A stretch of DNA of 42,094 nt, taken from Streptomyces sp. 8K308. Lineage in GTDB: Bacteria; Actinomycetota; Actinomycetes; Streptomycetales; Streptomycetaceae. The position numbers were made by a program, and so were the translations under genes. Numbering within the stretch: position 1 is the stretch's first letter; every line of letters starts with the position of its first letter. Location: positions 1 to 42,094 of the forward strand of contig NZ_SMKC01000021.1 in assembly GCF_004348315.1 (NCBI RefSeq). The letters are read 5' to 3'. The notes under the pieces are model-generated. The model was given only the letters and a program-made list of their open reading frames with translations, made no database searches and was not told the origin of the DNA. Shown piece by piece: positions 1 through 7,556 of this stretch.

Positions 1-127
1 GCAGGGGGCGCGGGGTGCGGACGAGCGCCTGGTCACGCTCGTCACCGGCGACCGCGTCGTGCTGAACGACGCCGGGGAGGCCGCCGGCCTGGTCCGGGCG
101 CCGGGGCGGGAGCGGATACCCGTGCAG
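1..127. repeat. 127-bp exact direct repeat, copy 1 (contig edge)
   Basis: These 127 bases are identical to 931-1057, and the match stops exactly at base 128 (t against a at 1058). On the plus strand they encode part of the propeptide of the subtilisin-like gene at 791-2848, in the same frame. A 127-base overlap is the size of the largest default k-mer of common short-read assemblers, so this is most likely a contig end sharing a graph node rather than a biological duplication. Confidence 0.85.
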
Positions 128-522
128 TCGTGGTACTGGTTGAGGCCGCCGCTGTGCACCAGGGAGACCGTGAAGTCGTAGTAGCGGCCCTCGACCAGGT
201 TGTGGCCGTCGTCCACGTCGTGGTCCATGCACCTGCCGTTGCCGCCGATGCTGAAGCTGTCCACGGTGTAGTTGTGGACGGTGTCGTAGACCTCGACCTC
301 GACGGCCCAGCCGTCGGCCTCGATGTCGCAGATCTGCACGATGTCACCGAGGGCCTCGAACCGCAGGCGGCCGCCGGGGTCGGCGTCGTCGGTGTGCAGG
401 GTGTGGTCCCAGTCGATGGCCTGGGCACTGGGGGTCGCCAGGACGGGCAGGGCGACGGCGGCGGCCAGGACGGCGCCGGCGCGCAGCACGGTTCTCTTGG
501 TGGGCCTGCGGAGCTTGGGCAT
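1..522 (-). CDS. small secreted protein, 3' end lost
   Basis: The gene starts at ATG 522-520 with GGGAG upstream. The protein opens with a basic n-region (MPKLRRPTKR), a hydrophobic stretch and a signal-peptidase site after AQA near residue 35, so it is exported. The mature part is acidic, rich in Asp, Gly and Tyr, with cysteines in QICDI and GRCMD. Only residues 1-132 (down to base 127) are believable: below that the frame enters the 127-bp repeat and runs open into unrelated sequence with no stop. I do not recognise the family; it resembles the many short secreted hypothetical proteins of streptomycetes. Confidence 0.6.
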   Translation of the reverse strand, partial: MPKLRRPTKRTVLRAGAVLAAAVALPVLATPSAQAIDWDHTLHTDDADPGGRLRFEALGDIVQICDIEADGWAVEVEVYDTVHNYTVDSFSIGGNGRCMDHDVDDGHNLVEGRYYDFTVSLVHSGGLNQYHDCTGIRSRPGARTRPAASPASFSTTRSPVTSVTRRSSAPRAPC

Positions 523-767
523 GGGTGCTCCCTGTTCGGCCACGGCCCGGACGCGCGCCGGCGAACCTGCCGGCGTGTCAACGGGGCCGTGGTGCAACGG
601 ACTTGTGGCGGGAGATTAGCGAGAGGTGTTCCCGGAGGTGAATGCCGTCTGACGTTTCTTGAGCATTTCCTGAGGTGTGGCTGCGTCGGGCGTGTGCTTT
701 CGCGAGCGGTCGGGCCGTGACGGCGCCGACCGGCGAGGGGCCGGTGCCGGCGAGCCGTCAGGGCTCG

Positions 768-795
768 TGCATACGTGGTATATACGCAGTATGCA
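768..795. promoter_or_regulatory. 28-bp near-palindromic operator over a start codon
   Basis: The segment has outer arms TGCATAC (768-774) and GTATGCA (789-795) and a central GTATATAC palindrome (778-785); 22 of 28 positions are symmetric. It is AT-rich in a GC-rich setting and contains the ATG of the next gene (791). TATATA at 779-784 lies 6 bp before that ATG and could be the -10 box of a leaderless transcript, so a repressor bound here would cover both -10 and start. Confidence 0.6.
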
Positions 796-2848
796 TCTGC
801 TCTTCTCCCAACGATCACACCGGCCGTGGGCGAGCGCCGCGATCGCCTGCGCGGCCGTGACCGCGACCCTCGCCGCCGGTCCCGCCGCCTCCGGAGCCGC
901 CGCCGAACCCGCGCCCGGCGCGTCGGCCGGGCAGGGGGCGCGGGGTGCGGACGAGCGCCTGGTCACGCTCGTCACCGGCGACCGCGTCGTGCTGAACGAC
1001 GCCGGGGAGGCCGCCGGCCTGGTCCGGGCGCCGGGGCGGGAGCGGATACCCGTGCAGATCGTCAGGACGGCCGACTCGACCCTGGTGCTGCCGGCGGACG
1101 TGCGCCCGCTGCTCGCCGACGACGTCCTGGACCGGCGGCTGTTCGACGTCACCGCGCTCAGCGGCGCGGCGGACGGGCTCCGACTGCTCGTCGACCGCGA
1201 AGGGGAGGCGCGGGACGCCGCCGGCGCCGAGGCGCTGACCGTCGCGCCGGAACGGGCCGCCGCGGTGTGGCGGTCGTTGACCGACCCGACCGGCCGCGAC
1301 GGGACGCTGGCCGCCGCGCCCGGTATCGCGTCGATCGCCCTGGACGCCCCCGCCGAGGACACCGCCGCCGGCCGGACCGACGGTGAGGAGCCGCTCGTCG
1401 AACTGACCGTCCGCGCCACTGACCGGGAGGGGAACCCGGCCGTGCCCTCGTCCACCCTGGTCGCCGACCTCGACCGGGGCGAGTTCCACGAGCTGGAGCC
1501 GAGCGACGACGGCACCACCCTCACCGGTCGCGTGCCGGCCGGCCGGTACTCGGTGGAGGCGACGCTCCTGGAGTGGGCCGACGACGGCACGACGCTGCTG
1601 GGCTCCGACTGGCTGGTCCGGCCCGACGTGACGGTCGCCGACGACACGACGGTCCGCCTCGACGCCGCCGACGCCCGGCCGGTGAACCTGACGGGCCCCG
1701 ACGAGGACGCGACGCAGGAGTCCGTCATCCTGACCAACGAGTACGTGGCCGAGGACGGCGCCTTCGGCATGGCCGCCACCTGGCTCTACCCCGGCGCGCC
1801 CGAGGGCCACCGCACCGCGCAGCTCGGCGAGCTCGCCGACGGCTGGCGGATGTTCGCCACCGTGAGCACCTGGTGGGAGAACGGCGACCGCCGCTACCAC
1901 CTGGTCGACCGCGACGAGGACGGCTTCTACACCGGCCTCGACCGGCACGTGCCGCTGCGTGGCCTGGCCAGGATCATCACCCGGCAGGGCGCCTGGGCCG
2001 AGGGCCGCCGCGGCGAGCTGTTCACCAGGTCGTCGTTGGTCGACTTCGCCACCGCGCAGGCGCGCGAACTGCCGCGCGTCACCGAGGTGTTCGTGCAGGC
2101 CGGCGCGGGCCGGTGGAGCCAGGAGCTGTGGCAGCTCGACGCCGGCGGCGACCAGGAGTCCTTCCACCGCTCCGAGCCCCGCGAGTACCGCGCCGGACAC
2201 CGCTACCAGGAGTCCTTCAACACGGCCGTGTTCGGCCCCGCGCCGCACACCCGGGACGGCGGGATCCTCCGCACCGGCGACGTGATCCACGGCGGCACGA
2301 GCCCGTTCGGCGACGGCGCGGGCCACGCGGGGGGCAGCCTGGCCGAGGGCGCGCGCGTCACGCTGTACCGGAACGGCGAGGAGTACGCCGTCTGGGACGA
2401 GTCGGCCGACTGGTTCGAGTTCGCGGTGCCGGGCGACGAGGCCGCCTACGAACTGGTCGTCACCGCCGTCCGTCCGGGTGCGACGGCCGGCACGGAGGTC
2501 ACCGCCTCCCACGCCTTCGAATCCGGCCCGGTCGGTGCGGACGAGACGGTCCGACTGCCGGCCGCCGCCGTCCGCTTCGCCCCCGCCCTCACGCCGGAGA
2601 ACACCTCACCCGCCGGCCGGACCGTCCAGGTCCCGGTGGCCGTGCTGGGCGCCGCCGCGCCGGCCTCGCTCACCGTCGAGGTGTCCCACGACGGTGGCGC
2701 GACCTGGACCGGGGCCCGGGTCCGCGACGGCCGGATCCGGGTGACCAACCCGCCCGCGGGTGGCACGGTCTCCTTCCGGGCCGAGGTGACGGACGCGGAC
2801 GGCAACACGACGGTGCAGACGCTGATCGACGCCTACCGGACGGCCTGA
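791..2848 (+). CDS. secreted subtilisin-like protein lacking the S8 catalytic domain
   Basis: 685 residues from ATG 791; there is no ribosome binding site, but a -10-like TATATA is 6 bp upstream. After a signal peptide (about residues 1-40) comes the N-terminal signature of large actinobacterial S8 proteases (VTLVTGDRV) and the propeptide with PADVRPLLADDVLDRRLFDV, running to about residue 190. The usual catalytic core then should follow, but no Asp-Thr-Gly, His or Gly-Thr-Ser-Met segments exist. Instead the sequence goes straight to the beta-rich C-terminal region (VELTVRATDREGNPA, later SHDGGATWTGARV). Usual length of the family is above 1,000 residues. It may be a deletion product or a non-catalytic decoy, binding protein or inhibitor. 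Confidence 0.75.
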   Translation: MHLLFSQRSHRPWASAAIACAAVTATLAAGPAASGAAAEPAPGASAGQGARGADERLVTLVTGDRVVLNDAGEAAGLVRAPGRERIPVQIVRTADSTLVLPADVRPLLADDVLDRRLFDVTALSGAADGLRLLVDREGEARDAAGAEALTVAPERAAAVWRSLTDPTGRDGTLAAAPGIASIALDAPAEDTAAGRTDGEEPLVELTVRATDREGNPAVPSSTLVADLDRGEFHELEPSDDGTTLTGRVPAGRYSVEATLLEWADDGTTLLGSDWLVRPDVTVADDTTVRLDAADARPVNLTGPDEDATQESVILTNEYVAEDGAFGMAATWLYPGAPEGHRTAQLGELADGWRMFATVSTWWENGDRRYHLVDRDEDGFYTGLDRHVPLRGLARIITRQGAWAEGRRGELFTRSSLVDFATAQARELPRVTEVFVQAGAGRWSQELWQLDAGGDQESFHRSEPREYRAGHRYQESFNTAVFGPAPHTRDGGILRTGDVIHGGTSPFGDGAGHAGGSLAEGARVTLYRNGEEYAVWDESADWFEFAVPGDEAAYELVVTAVRPGATAGTEVTASHAFESGPVGADETVRLPAAAVRFAPALTPENTSPAGRTVQVPVAVLGAAAPASLTVEVSHDGGATWTGARVRDGRIRVTNPPAGGTVSFRAEVTDADGNTTVQTLIDAYRTA
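931..1057. repeat. 127-bp exact direct repeat, copy 2
   Basis: Internal copy of bases 1-127, within the propeptide-coding part of the subtilisin-like gene. This copy is the natural context because the reading frame continues on both sides. Confidence 0.85.
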
Positions 2849-2936
2849 CGCCGCGCGCCCGCGGCATACAGCAGGGGACGCGCAGCTGCCCCTCGGGCCT
2901 GCGCCACCAGCCGGGCGCCACCTCGGTCATACCCTC

Positions 2937-3590
2937 TCAGCGCGGCAGCACGTCCCAGTCCGTCTCCCACGGCCGGTCGACGTCGACGGTCAGGCCCGCC
3001 GCGCCGAGCACGTCGACGACGGTGTGCGTCCACTCGTGGCTGACGGTGGCGCCCTCCACCAGCGCGCCGCGCCGGGAGGGCGCGTACGTCCGCCGGCTGT
3101 CGAACGTCGTCGGCGGCCCGCCCGACAGGTAGTCGTGGCGGAGCGTCAGCGGCTCGGCGAGGCGGCGGACGCCGGGCCGGCCGAGGGAGTTCAGCAGCGG
3201 GTGGAACTCCATCACGTAGGCCAGGCCGCCGGGGGCCACCAGCGCGGCCACGACCTCGGCCCAGGCCCGAGGTCGGGCAGGAACATCAGGGAGCCGCGGC
3301 CGGTGTACACCAGGTCGAACGTCCGCCCGCCGAGCGCCGCCACCCCGTCGTACACGTCCGCCGCGACGAACTCGACGGCCACCCCAGCGGCCTCGGCGTT
3401 CCGCCGCGCCGCCGCGAGGCCGGCCTCGGAAAAGTCGAGACCGGTGACCCGCGCGGTGCCACGCTGGGCGAAGGCGATGGTCTCCACGCCGTTGTGGCAC
3501 TGGAGGTGCAGCACCGACCGCCCGTCGAGGGGCCCGAAGTCCTCCCACTCCCTGGGGTGGAAGCGCGCGGCGGCGGGGCGGGCCGAGGGC
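2937..3590 (-). pseudogene. class I SAM methyltransferase, frameshifted and 5'-truncated
   Basis: The minus strand carries a methyltransferase core: VLHLQCHNGVETIAFAQRG (SAM-binding motif I of the HLQCH subgroup), VTGLDFSEAGLAAARRNAE (motif II) and FDLVYTGRGSLMFLPDL. Near 3270 the reading frame changes by one base, after which RAWAEVVAALVAPGGLAYV, MEFHPLLNSLG and the C-terminus follow to the TGA at 2937. Alignment by eye suggests one missing base. In addition the usual N-terminal 40 or so residues are absent: upstream lies only unrelated sequence and the promoter of the divergent acetyltransferase. The frameshift could be a sequencing error; the truncation is harder to explain that way. Confidence 0.75.
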
Positions 3591-3653
3591 TTAGGTCGCA
3601 AGACCGGTGGGGAGTCGATCCGGCGCCGGAACCGGGGCGGCGGGTCCTGGACA

Positions 3654-3667
3654 TAGCGTTGCGGACA
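3654..3667 (+). promoter_or_regulatory. -10 box for leaderless start
   Basis: TAGCGT at 3654-3659 is followed by 7 bases and then ATG 3667; no Shine-Dalgarno sequence is present. This is the geometry of actinobacterial leaderless mRNAs. Confidence 0.5.
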
Positions 3668-4539
3668 TGAGTTCGTCGCTTGCATCTGATGTCGCCTCGG
3701 AGGGCGCCGGCCCGGCCGCCGGCCTCGACCTGGGGGCCTATCTCAACCGGATCGGCTGGTCGGGGCCGCGGGTGGCCGACGCCCGGACGTTGCGGTCCCT
3801 GCACCGCGCGCACGTGTCGGCGCTGCCGTTCGAGAACCTGGACGCCGTGGTCCTCGGGACCGCGCCGTCCCTGGCGCTGGCCGACCTTCAGGACAAGCTG
3901 GTCCTTCGGCGGCGGGGCGGCTACTGCTACGAGCACAACACCCTGTTCACCGCGGTCCTGAGGGCGTTCGGTTTCCGGGTGACGGGCCTCGCCGGTCGTG
4001 TGCGGGTCGGCGCCGCTGGCGCGGTCAGGCCGCGCACCCACATGACGCTGCTGGTCGGGGTGGCGGGCGAGCCTGAGCCTTACCTGGCGGACGTCGGGTT
4101 CGGGGCCGCCGGCGGTCTGTTGGAGGCGATCCCGCTGGTGGCCGGGCGGGAGTCGGTCGTCGCGCGGCGCCGCAACCGGCTGGTGCGCGAGCCGGACCCG
4201 GCCGGCCTCGAGGACCGGTGGGTGCTCCAGGGGTTCACCGACGGCGCCTGGCGGGACCAGTACGCGTTCAACCGGGAGCCGTTCGAACCGGCGGACTACG
4301 CCGTGATGAACTGGCACGTCGCCACCCACCCGCGGTCGCCGTTCCGTCGCTCCCTCCACCTCCAGCGCACGACCCCGCTCGGCGAGCACCGGGAGATCGC
4401 CGGCCGCGCCCTGACCGTCACCGCGCCCGACGGCTCCGTGATCGAGCGGCGGGAGCTGGCCGGCGATGCCGAACTCGTCGCGCTGCTGCGCTCCGACTTC
4501 GGCATCGACCCGCCCGATGGCACCCGCCTGACCGACTGA
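3667..4539 (+). CDS. nat: arylamine N-acetyltransferase
   Basis: 290 residues. The enzyme moves acetyl groups from acetyl-CoA to arylamines, hydrazines or amine-bearing intermediates. The catalytic triad is visible: Cys87 in RRGGYCYEHN, His125 in RPRTHMTLLV and Asp142 in PYLADVGFG; the PFENLD segment near residue 55 is also typical of the family. Length fits family members (about 275). ATG 3667 is chosen because a -10 box sits 7 bp upstream; a longer reading from 3607 adds low-complexity residues. Its natural substrate is unknown. NAT paralogs often form amide bonds in antibiotic clusters, but no such cluster adjoins it here. Confidence 0.9.
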   Translation: MSSSLASDVASEGAGPAAGLDLGAYLNRIGWSGPRVADARTLRSLHRAHVSALPFENLDAVVLGTAPSLALADLQDKLVLRRRGGYCYEHNTLFTAVLRAFGFRVTGLAGRVRVGAAGAVRPRTHMTLLVGVAGEPEPYLADVGFGAAGGLLEAIPLVAGRESVVARRRNRLVREPDPAGLEDRWVLQGFTDGAWRDQYAFNREPFEPADYAVMNWHVATHPRSPFRRSLHLQRTTPLGEHREIAGRALTVTAPDGSVIERRELAGDAELVALLRSDFGIDPPDGTRLTD

Positions 4540-4837
4540 CGGGCGCCGCCGCTCACCGGACGGCCGGTGACGACGCCCTGGGCGTCGGCCGCCGCCAGGC
4601 TCGTCGCCATAGTGAAGCCGCGCGACGCGGAGGGCAGGGCGGTGCGGTCGGTGCCGCTCCACTGGCGGAGGCGGGTGAACCGCGTCACGCCTCAGGCGGC
4701 GCGTCGGGCGGGGACCGACCGCCGCGGAGCCGGGCGTCCGTTTAGCCTGGGAGTCGGCCCGCCGTCACTTGTCTCCGCTGTCACCCGGTGACATCGTCGG
4801 GCTGACAGTGCCAGTGCCAGCCAGGGGGGTCGACGAG
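4540..4837. other. 298-bp gap without a convincing gene
   Basis: Short open frames on both strands here have no recognisable motif or start signal. A TTTAGCCT element near 4741 could be the -10 region for the membrane protein gene downstream. Confidence 0.4.
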
Positions 4838-5245
4838 ATGAGTCAGATGGATGTGCAGGGTCCCGCCGACATGAAGCCGCTGGGTTCCCGTGCGCCGAAG
4901 TTCGTGAAGCGCTCCCGCCCCCTCCACCTGGGCTGGCAGGTCGGCGTGTTCCTGGCCGGCCTCGTGGTCGTCGTGGTCGGCGTGATACTGCTGCCGCTGC
5001 CCGGCCCCGGCTGGCTGGTCATCTTCGCCGGCATGGCGATCTGGGCCACCGAGTTCGTCTGGGCCCAGCTGGTGTTGCGGTGGACCAAGCGCAAGGTCAC
5101 GGAGGCCGCGCAGCGCGCCCTCGATCCCCGGGTGCGCCGCCGCAACCTCATCCTGACCTCGATCGCCGTCATCATCTGCGCCGTGCTGCTCTCGGTGTAC
5201 GTGTGGCAGTTCGGCCTCGCCATGCCCTGGACCATCAGCGACTGA
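4838..5245 (+). CDS. TIGR02611-type PGPGW membrane protein
   Basis: 135 residues from ATG 4838, which follows a G-rich Shine-Dalgarno sequence (GGGGGG) by about 8 bases. Two adjacent hydrophobic segments surround the hallmark PLPGPGWLVIFAG (about residues 50-75), then a basic segment (RWTKRKVTEAAQRALD) and a third membrane helix near the C-terminus (LILTSIAVIICAVLLSVYVW). This matches the actinobacterial TIGR02611 / putative transmembrane PGPGW family, whose function is unknown. The last 11 bases overlap the end of the convergent LysR gene. Confidence 0.85.
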   Translation: MSQMDVQGPADMKPLGSRAPKFVKRSRPLHLGWQVGVFLAGLVVVVVGVILLPLPGPGWLVIFAGMAIWATEFVWAQLVLRWTKRKVTEAAQRALDPRVRRRNLILTSIAVIICAVLLSVYVWQFGLAMPWTISD

Positions 5246-6149
5246 GCGCCTGGGGGTGGAGGGACTCCGCCGCCACCGTGGCGACGGTCTCGGCGACCAG
5301 CGCCAGGGCCGGCACGTCCAGCTTCCACTGCTGCCAGTACAGCGGCACGTCGAGCCGCCGCCCGGGCGCCAGCTCCGTGAGGGCGCCTGAGCGCAGCAGC
5401 GGCTCGGCCTGCGGCTCGGGGACCAGGCCCCAGCCGAGTCCGGCGGCCACCGCGTCGCGGAACCCCTCGGAGGTGGGCACGTGGTGGCGGAGCCGGCTCG
5501 CGCCCCGGCCGCCGGGCGTGAGGGACCGGACGAACCGGTCCTGCAGTTCGTCCCGCCGGTCGAAGACGATCAGTGGCGCCTCCGGCAGGCGGCGCTCCAG
5601 CGGCCCGGCCGACAGGTGGCGCGCCACGAACGGCGGGCTCGCCACCGGCAGATAGCGCGCCAGGCCGAGCGGCCGCACCGTGCAGCCGGCCACCGGCTCG
5701 ACCGACGAGGTGACCGCGGCCATCACCTGCCCCTCGCGCAGCAGCCTCGCGGTGTGCGCCTCGTCCTCGCGGTGCAGCTCGAAGCAGACCGGCGGGTCGC
5801 GCGGCACCCGGGTCAGGGCCGGCAGGAACCAGGTGGCCAGGGAGTCCGCGTTCACGGCGATGGGTAGCCGGGCCGGATCGGACTCGGCCGCGATGCCCAG
5901 CTCCGTCCGCGCGTCCCGCTCGAGAACGGCCAACTGACGCGCGTACCGGACCACCACCTGCCCGGACTCCGTCGGCCTGACCGGCTTCGTGCGGGTGACA
6001 AGCACCCGCCCGACGCGCTGTTCCAGCGTCTTGACCCGCTGGCTGACCGCGGACGGCGTCACGTGCAGGGCCGCCGCCGCGGCGTCGAAGGTGCCCTCGT
6101 CGACGACGGCGAGCAGCGTACGGACCTGGTCGTAGGGCAGTTCGGCCAT
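5235..6149 (-). CDS. lysG: LysR-type regulator, ArgP/LysG family
   Basis: 304 residues from ATG 6149. The N-terminal winged helix-turn-helix (MAELPYDQVRTLLAVVDEG, then HVTPSAVSQRVKTLEQRVG) is followed by a LysR effector-binding domain; the sequence matches the ArgP/LysG/IciA subgroup that senses lysine or arginine and activates a divergent exporter gene. It is divergent from a LysE gene and the 70-bp interval contains an 8-bp perfect inverted repeat, as expected for such a pair. Likely autoregulated and activating lysE when basic amino acids accumulate. The specific ligand cannot be read from sequence. Confidence 0.88.
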   Translation of the reverse strand: MAELPYDQVRTLLAVVDEGTFDAAAAALHVTPSAVSQRVKTLEQRVGRVLVTRTKPVRPTESGQVVVRYARQLAVLERDARTELGIAAESDPARLPIAVNADSLATWFLPALTRVPRDPPVCFELHREDEAHTARLLREGQVMAAVTSSVEPVAGCTVRPLGLARYLPVASPPFVARHLSAGPLERRLPEAPLIVFDRRDELQDRFVRSLTPGGRGASRLRHHVPTSEGFRDAVAAGLGWGLVPEPQAEPLLRSGALTELAPGRRLDVPLYWQQWKLDVPALALVAETVATVAAESLHPQALSR

Positions 6150-6155
6150 CACGAG

Positions 6156-6183
6156 AGCTAATGATAGGTAAGAAACATTAGCT
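6156..6183. promoter_or_regulatory. LysG/ArgP operator (inverted repeat)
   Basis: AGCTAATG (6156-6163) and CATTAGCT (6176-6183) form perfect 8-bp arms separated by 12 bp, with the T-N11-A style of LysR boxes. It lies between the divergent regulator and exporter, upstream of the exporter -10 (TAGCGT, 6206-6211). Confidence 0.75.
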
Positions 6184-6219
6184 GTACTGATGCTCCGGCG
6201 GTCCCTAGCGTCGGACCAC

Positions 6220-6846
6220 ATGACCAGCGGGTTCCTCCCGGCGGCCACCGCCGGATTCGCCACCGGCCTCTCCCTCATCGTCGCCATCGGCGCCCAGAAC
6301 GCGTTCGTCCTGCGCCAGGGCGCGCGGGGCCAGGCCGTCCTGGCGGTGGTCGGCATCTGCGCCGCGTCCGACGCGATCCTGATCGCGCTCGGGGTGGCCG
6401 GCCTCGGCGCCGTGGTCACCGCGTGGCCCGCCGCGCTGACCGTGGTCGGCCTCGCCGGCGGCGGCTTCCTGATCGGCTACGGCGTGCTGGCCGCCCGCCG
6501 GGCCCTGCGCCCCGCCGCCGGACAGGCGCTGACGGCGAAGGGCGACCCGGTGGGCTCCGTCCGCACCGCGGTGCTCACCTGCCTGGCGCTGACCTGGCTC
6601 AACCCGCACGTCTACCTGGACACGGTGCTGCTGCTCGGCTCGGTCGCCGCCGACCGCGGCTCGTTGCGGTGGGTCTTCGGCCTCGGCGCGATGCTGGCCA
6701 GCCTGGCCTGGTTCGCCGGCCTCGGTTACGGCGCCCGGCTCCTCGGCGGCGTCCTGTCCCGCCCCGGCGCGTGGCGGGTGCTCGACGTCCTGGTCGCGGC
6801 CACCATGCTCACGATGGGCGTCCTGCTGCTGGCCCGCACGGTCTGA
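6220..6846 (+). CDS. lysE: LysE/ArgO family amino-acid exporter
   Basis: 208 residues, hydrophobic throughout with about six membrane segments. The family signature GLSLIVAIGAQNAFVLRQG near residues 15-33 and LTWLNPHVYLDTVLLLG near the middle are diagnostic of LysE-type exporters of lysine/arginine. ATG 6220 is chosen over ATG 6190 because TAGCGT at 6206-6211 would place transcription start at or near 6220, giving a leaderless message. Regulated by the divergent LysG-type protein through the operator at 6156-6183. It protects against excess basic amino acids, for example after peptide uptake. Confidence 0.92.
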   Translation: MTSGFLPAATAGFATGLSLIVAIGAQNAFVLRQGARGQAVLAVVGICAASDAILIALGVAGLGAVVTAWPAALTVVGLAGGGFLIGYGVLAARRALRPAAGQALTAKGDPVGSVRTAVLTCLALTWLNPHVYLDTVLLLGSVAADRGSLRWVFGLGAMLASLAWFAGLGYGARLLGGVLSRPGAWRVLDVLVAATMLTMGVLLLARTV

Positions 6847-6868
6847 ACGGACCGGCCGCCGGGCGGGC

Positions 6869-7399
6869 TCAGCTCCACGGGTCGGTGAACGACCGGCCGG
6901 GCACCGGCTTGGCGATGAGCGCCACCGCGACGAAGAAGTTGACCTGCCCGATCGCGAACATCAGCGTGGCGAGCGCCTTGGGCTCGTAGTGCTCGGCCGC
7001 CAGCGCGTACAACTCGTCGGAGACCCGCTCGCCGCCCGCCGGCGGCCAGAGCACGGCCTCCACCAGGGCCAGCGCGGCCCGCTCGGCGCTCGTGAAGTAC
7101 GGCGAGTCCCACCAGGACGCCACCGAGGTGATCCGGTCCTCCGACTCCCCGAGCTTGCGGAGGAACCCCGTGTGCAGCACGGTCAGATAGGTACTGCCGA
7201 CGATCTGACCGGCGCGCAGCTGGACCAGGCTGATCGTGGGGCGCGGCAGCGAGCCGTTGCCGACGACCCGGAACAGCGCCGCCGACACCTCGGCCAGCTC
7301 GGGCACGAGCTGGGCCGGGTCCTCGGGCATCCGCGGAACCATCGGGATCTCCGCCGTGATCGATGCCGTGACCGATGCCGTGCTCGAACGCGTTTCCAT
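6869..7399 (-). CDS. carboxymuconolactone decarboxylase/AhpD-like protein without active cysteines
   Basis: 176 residues from ATG 7399 (GGAGG upstream). The helical core LVQLRAGQIVGSTYLTVLH matches the AhpD/CMD signature, in which a CxxC pair normally precedes the histidine. Here the two cysteine positions are Ser and Leu, so it cannot act as a thiol peroxidase. The remainder (SWWDSPYFTSAERAALALVE, then FAIGQVNFFVAVALI) follows the family. It is divergent from a TetR gene with a palindrome between, so likely its target. Function unknown; a non-redox decarboxylase-like or sensing role is possible. Confidence 0.75.
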   Translation of the reverse strand: METRSSTASVTASITAEIPMVPRMPEDPAQLVPELAEVSAALFRVVGNGSLPRPTISLVQLRAGQIVGSTYLTVLHTGFLRKLGESEDRITSVASWWDSPYFTSAERAALALVEAVLWPPAGGERVSDELYALAAEHYEPKALATLMFAIGQVNFFVAVALIAKPVPGRSFTDPWS

Positions 7400-7494
7400 C
7401 GCCGCCTCCTCGGGGGCTCTCTCTTCGCTGTCACCCCACTGACGGATCGCGAGGGCGAGATGTGACGGACGGCGGACGGCCGTCGCTCCCGGGC

Positions 7495-7508
7495 TAGGGT
7501 GTGATCAC
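7495..7508. promoter_or_regulatory. -10 box and TetR-type palindrome
   Basis: TAGGGT (7495-7500) is a plausible -10 box and is directly followed by the perfect palindrome GTGATCAC (7501-7508); a related GGATCACC lies at 7526-7533. A repressor here would block the TetR gene and possibly the divergent CMD-like gene. Confidence 0.4.
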
Positions 7509-7556
7509 GGTGAGCGGAGGAGAGCGGATCACCATCGGCGTCGATCCAGGACGAGC

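Noticed and set aside
130..720. 196-residue plus-strand open frame
   Set aside because: It is antisense to the secreted protein gene, whose start, ribosome site and signal peptide are convincing.
4567..4791. Small open frames in the gap after the acetyltransferase
   Set aside because: Arg-rich composition, no start signal, both strands equally open as expected in high-GC DNA.
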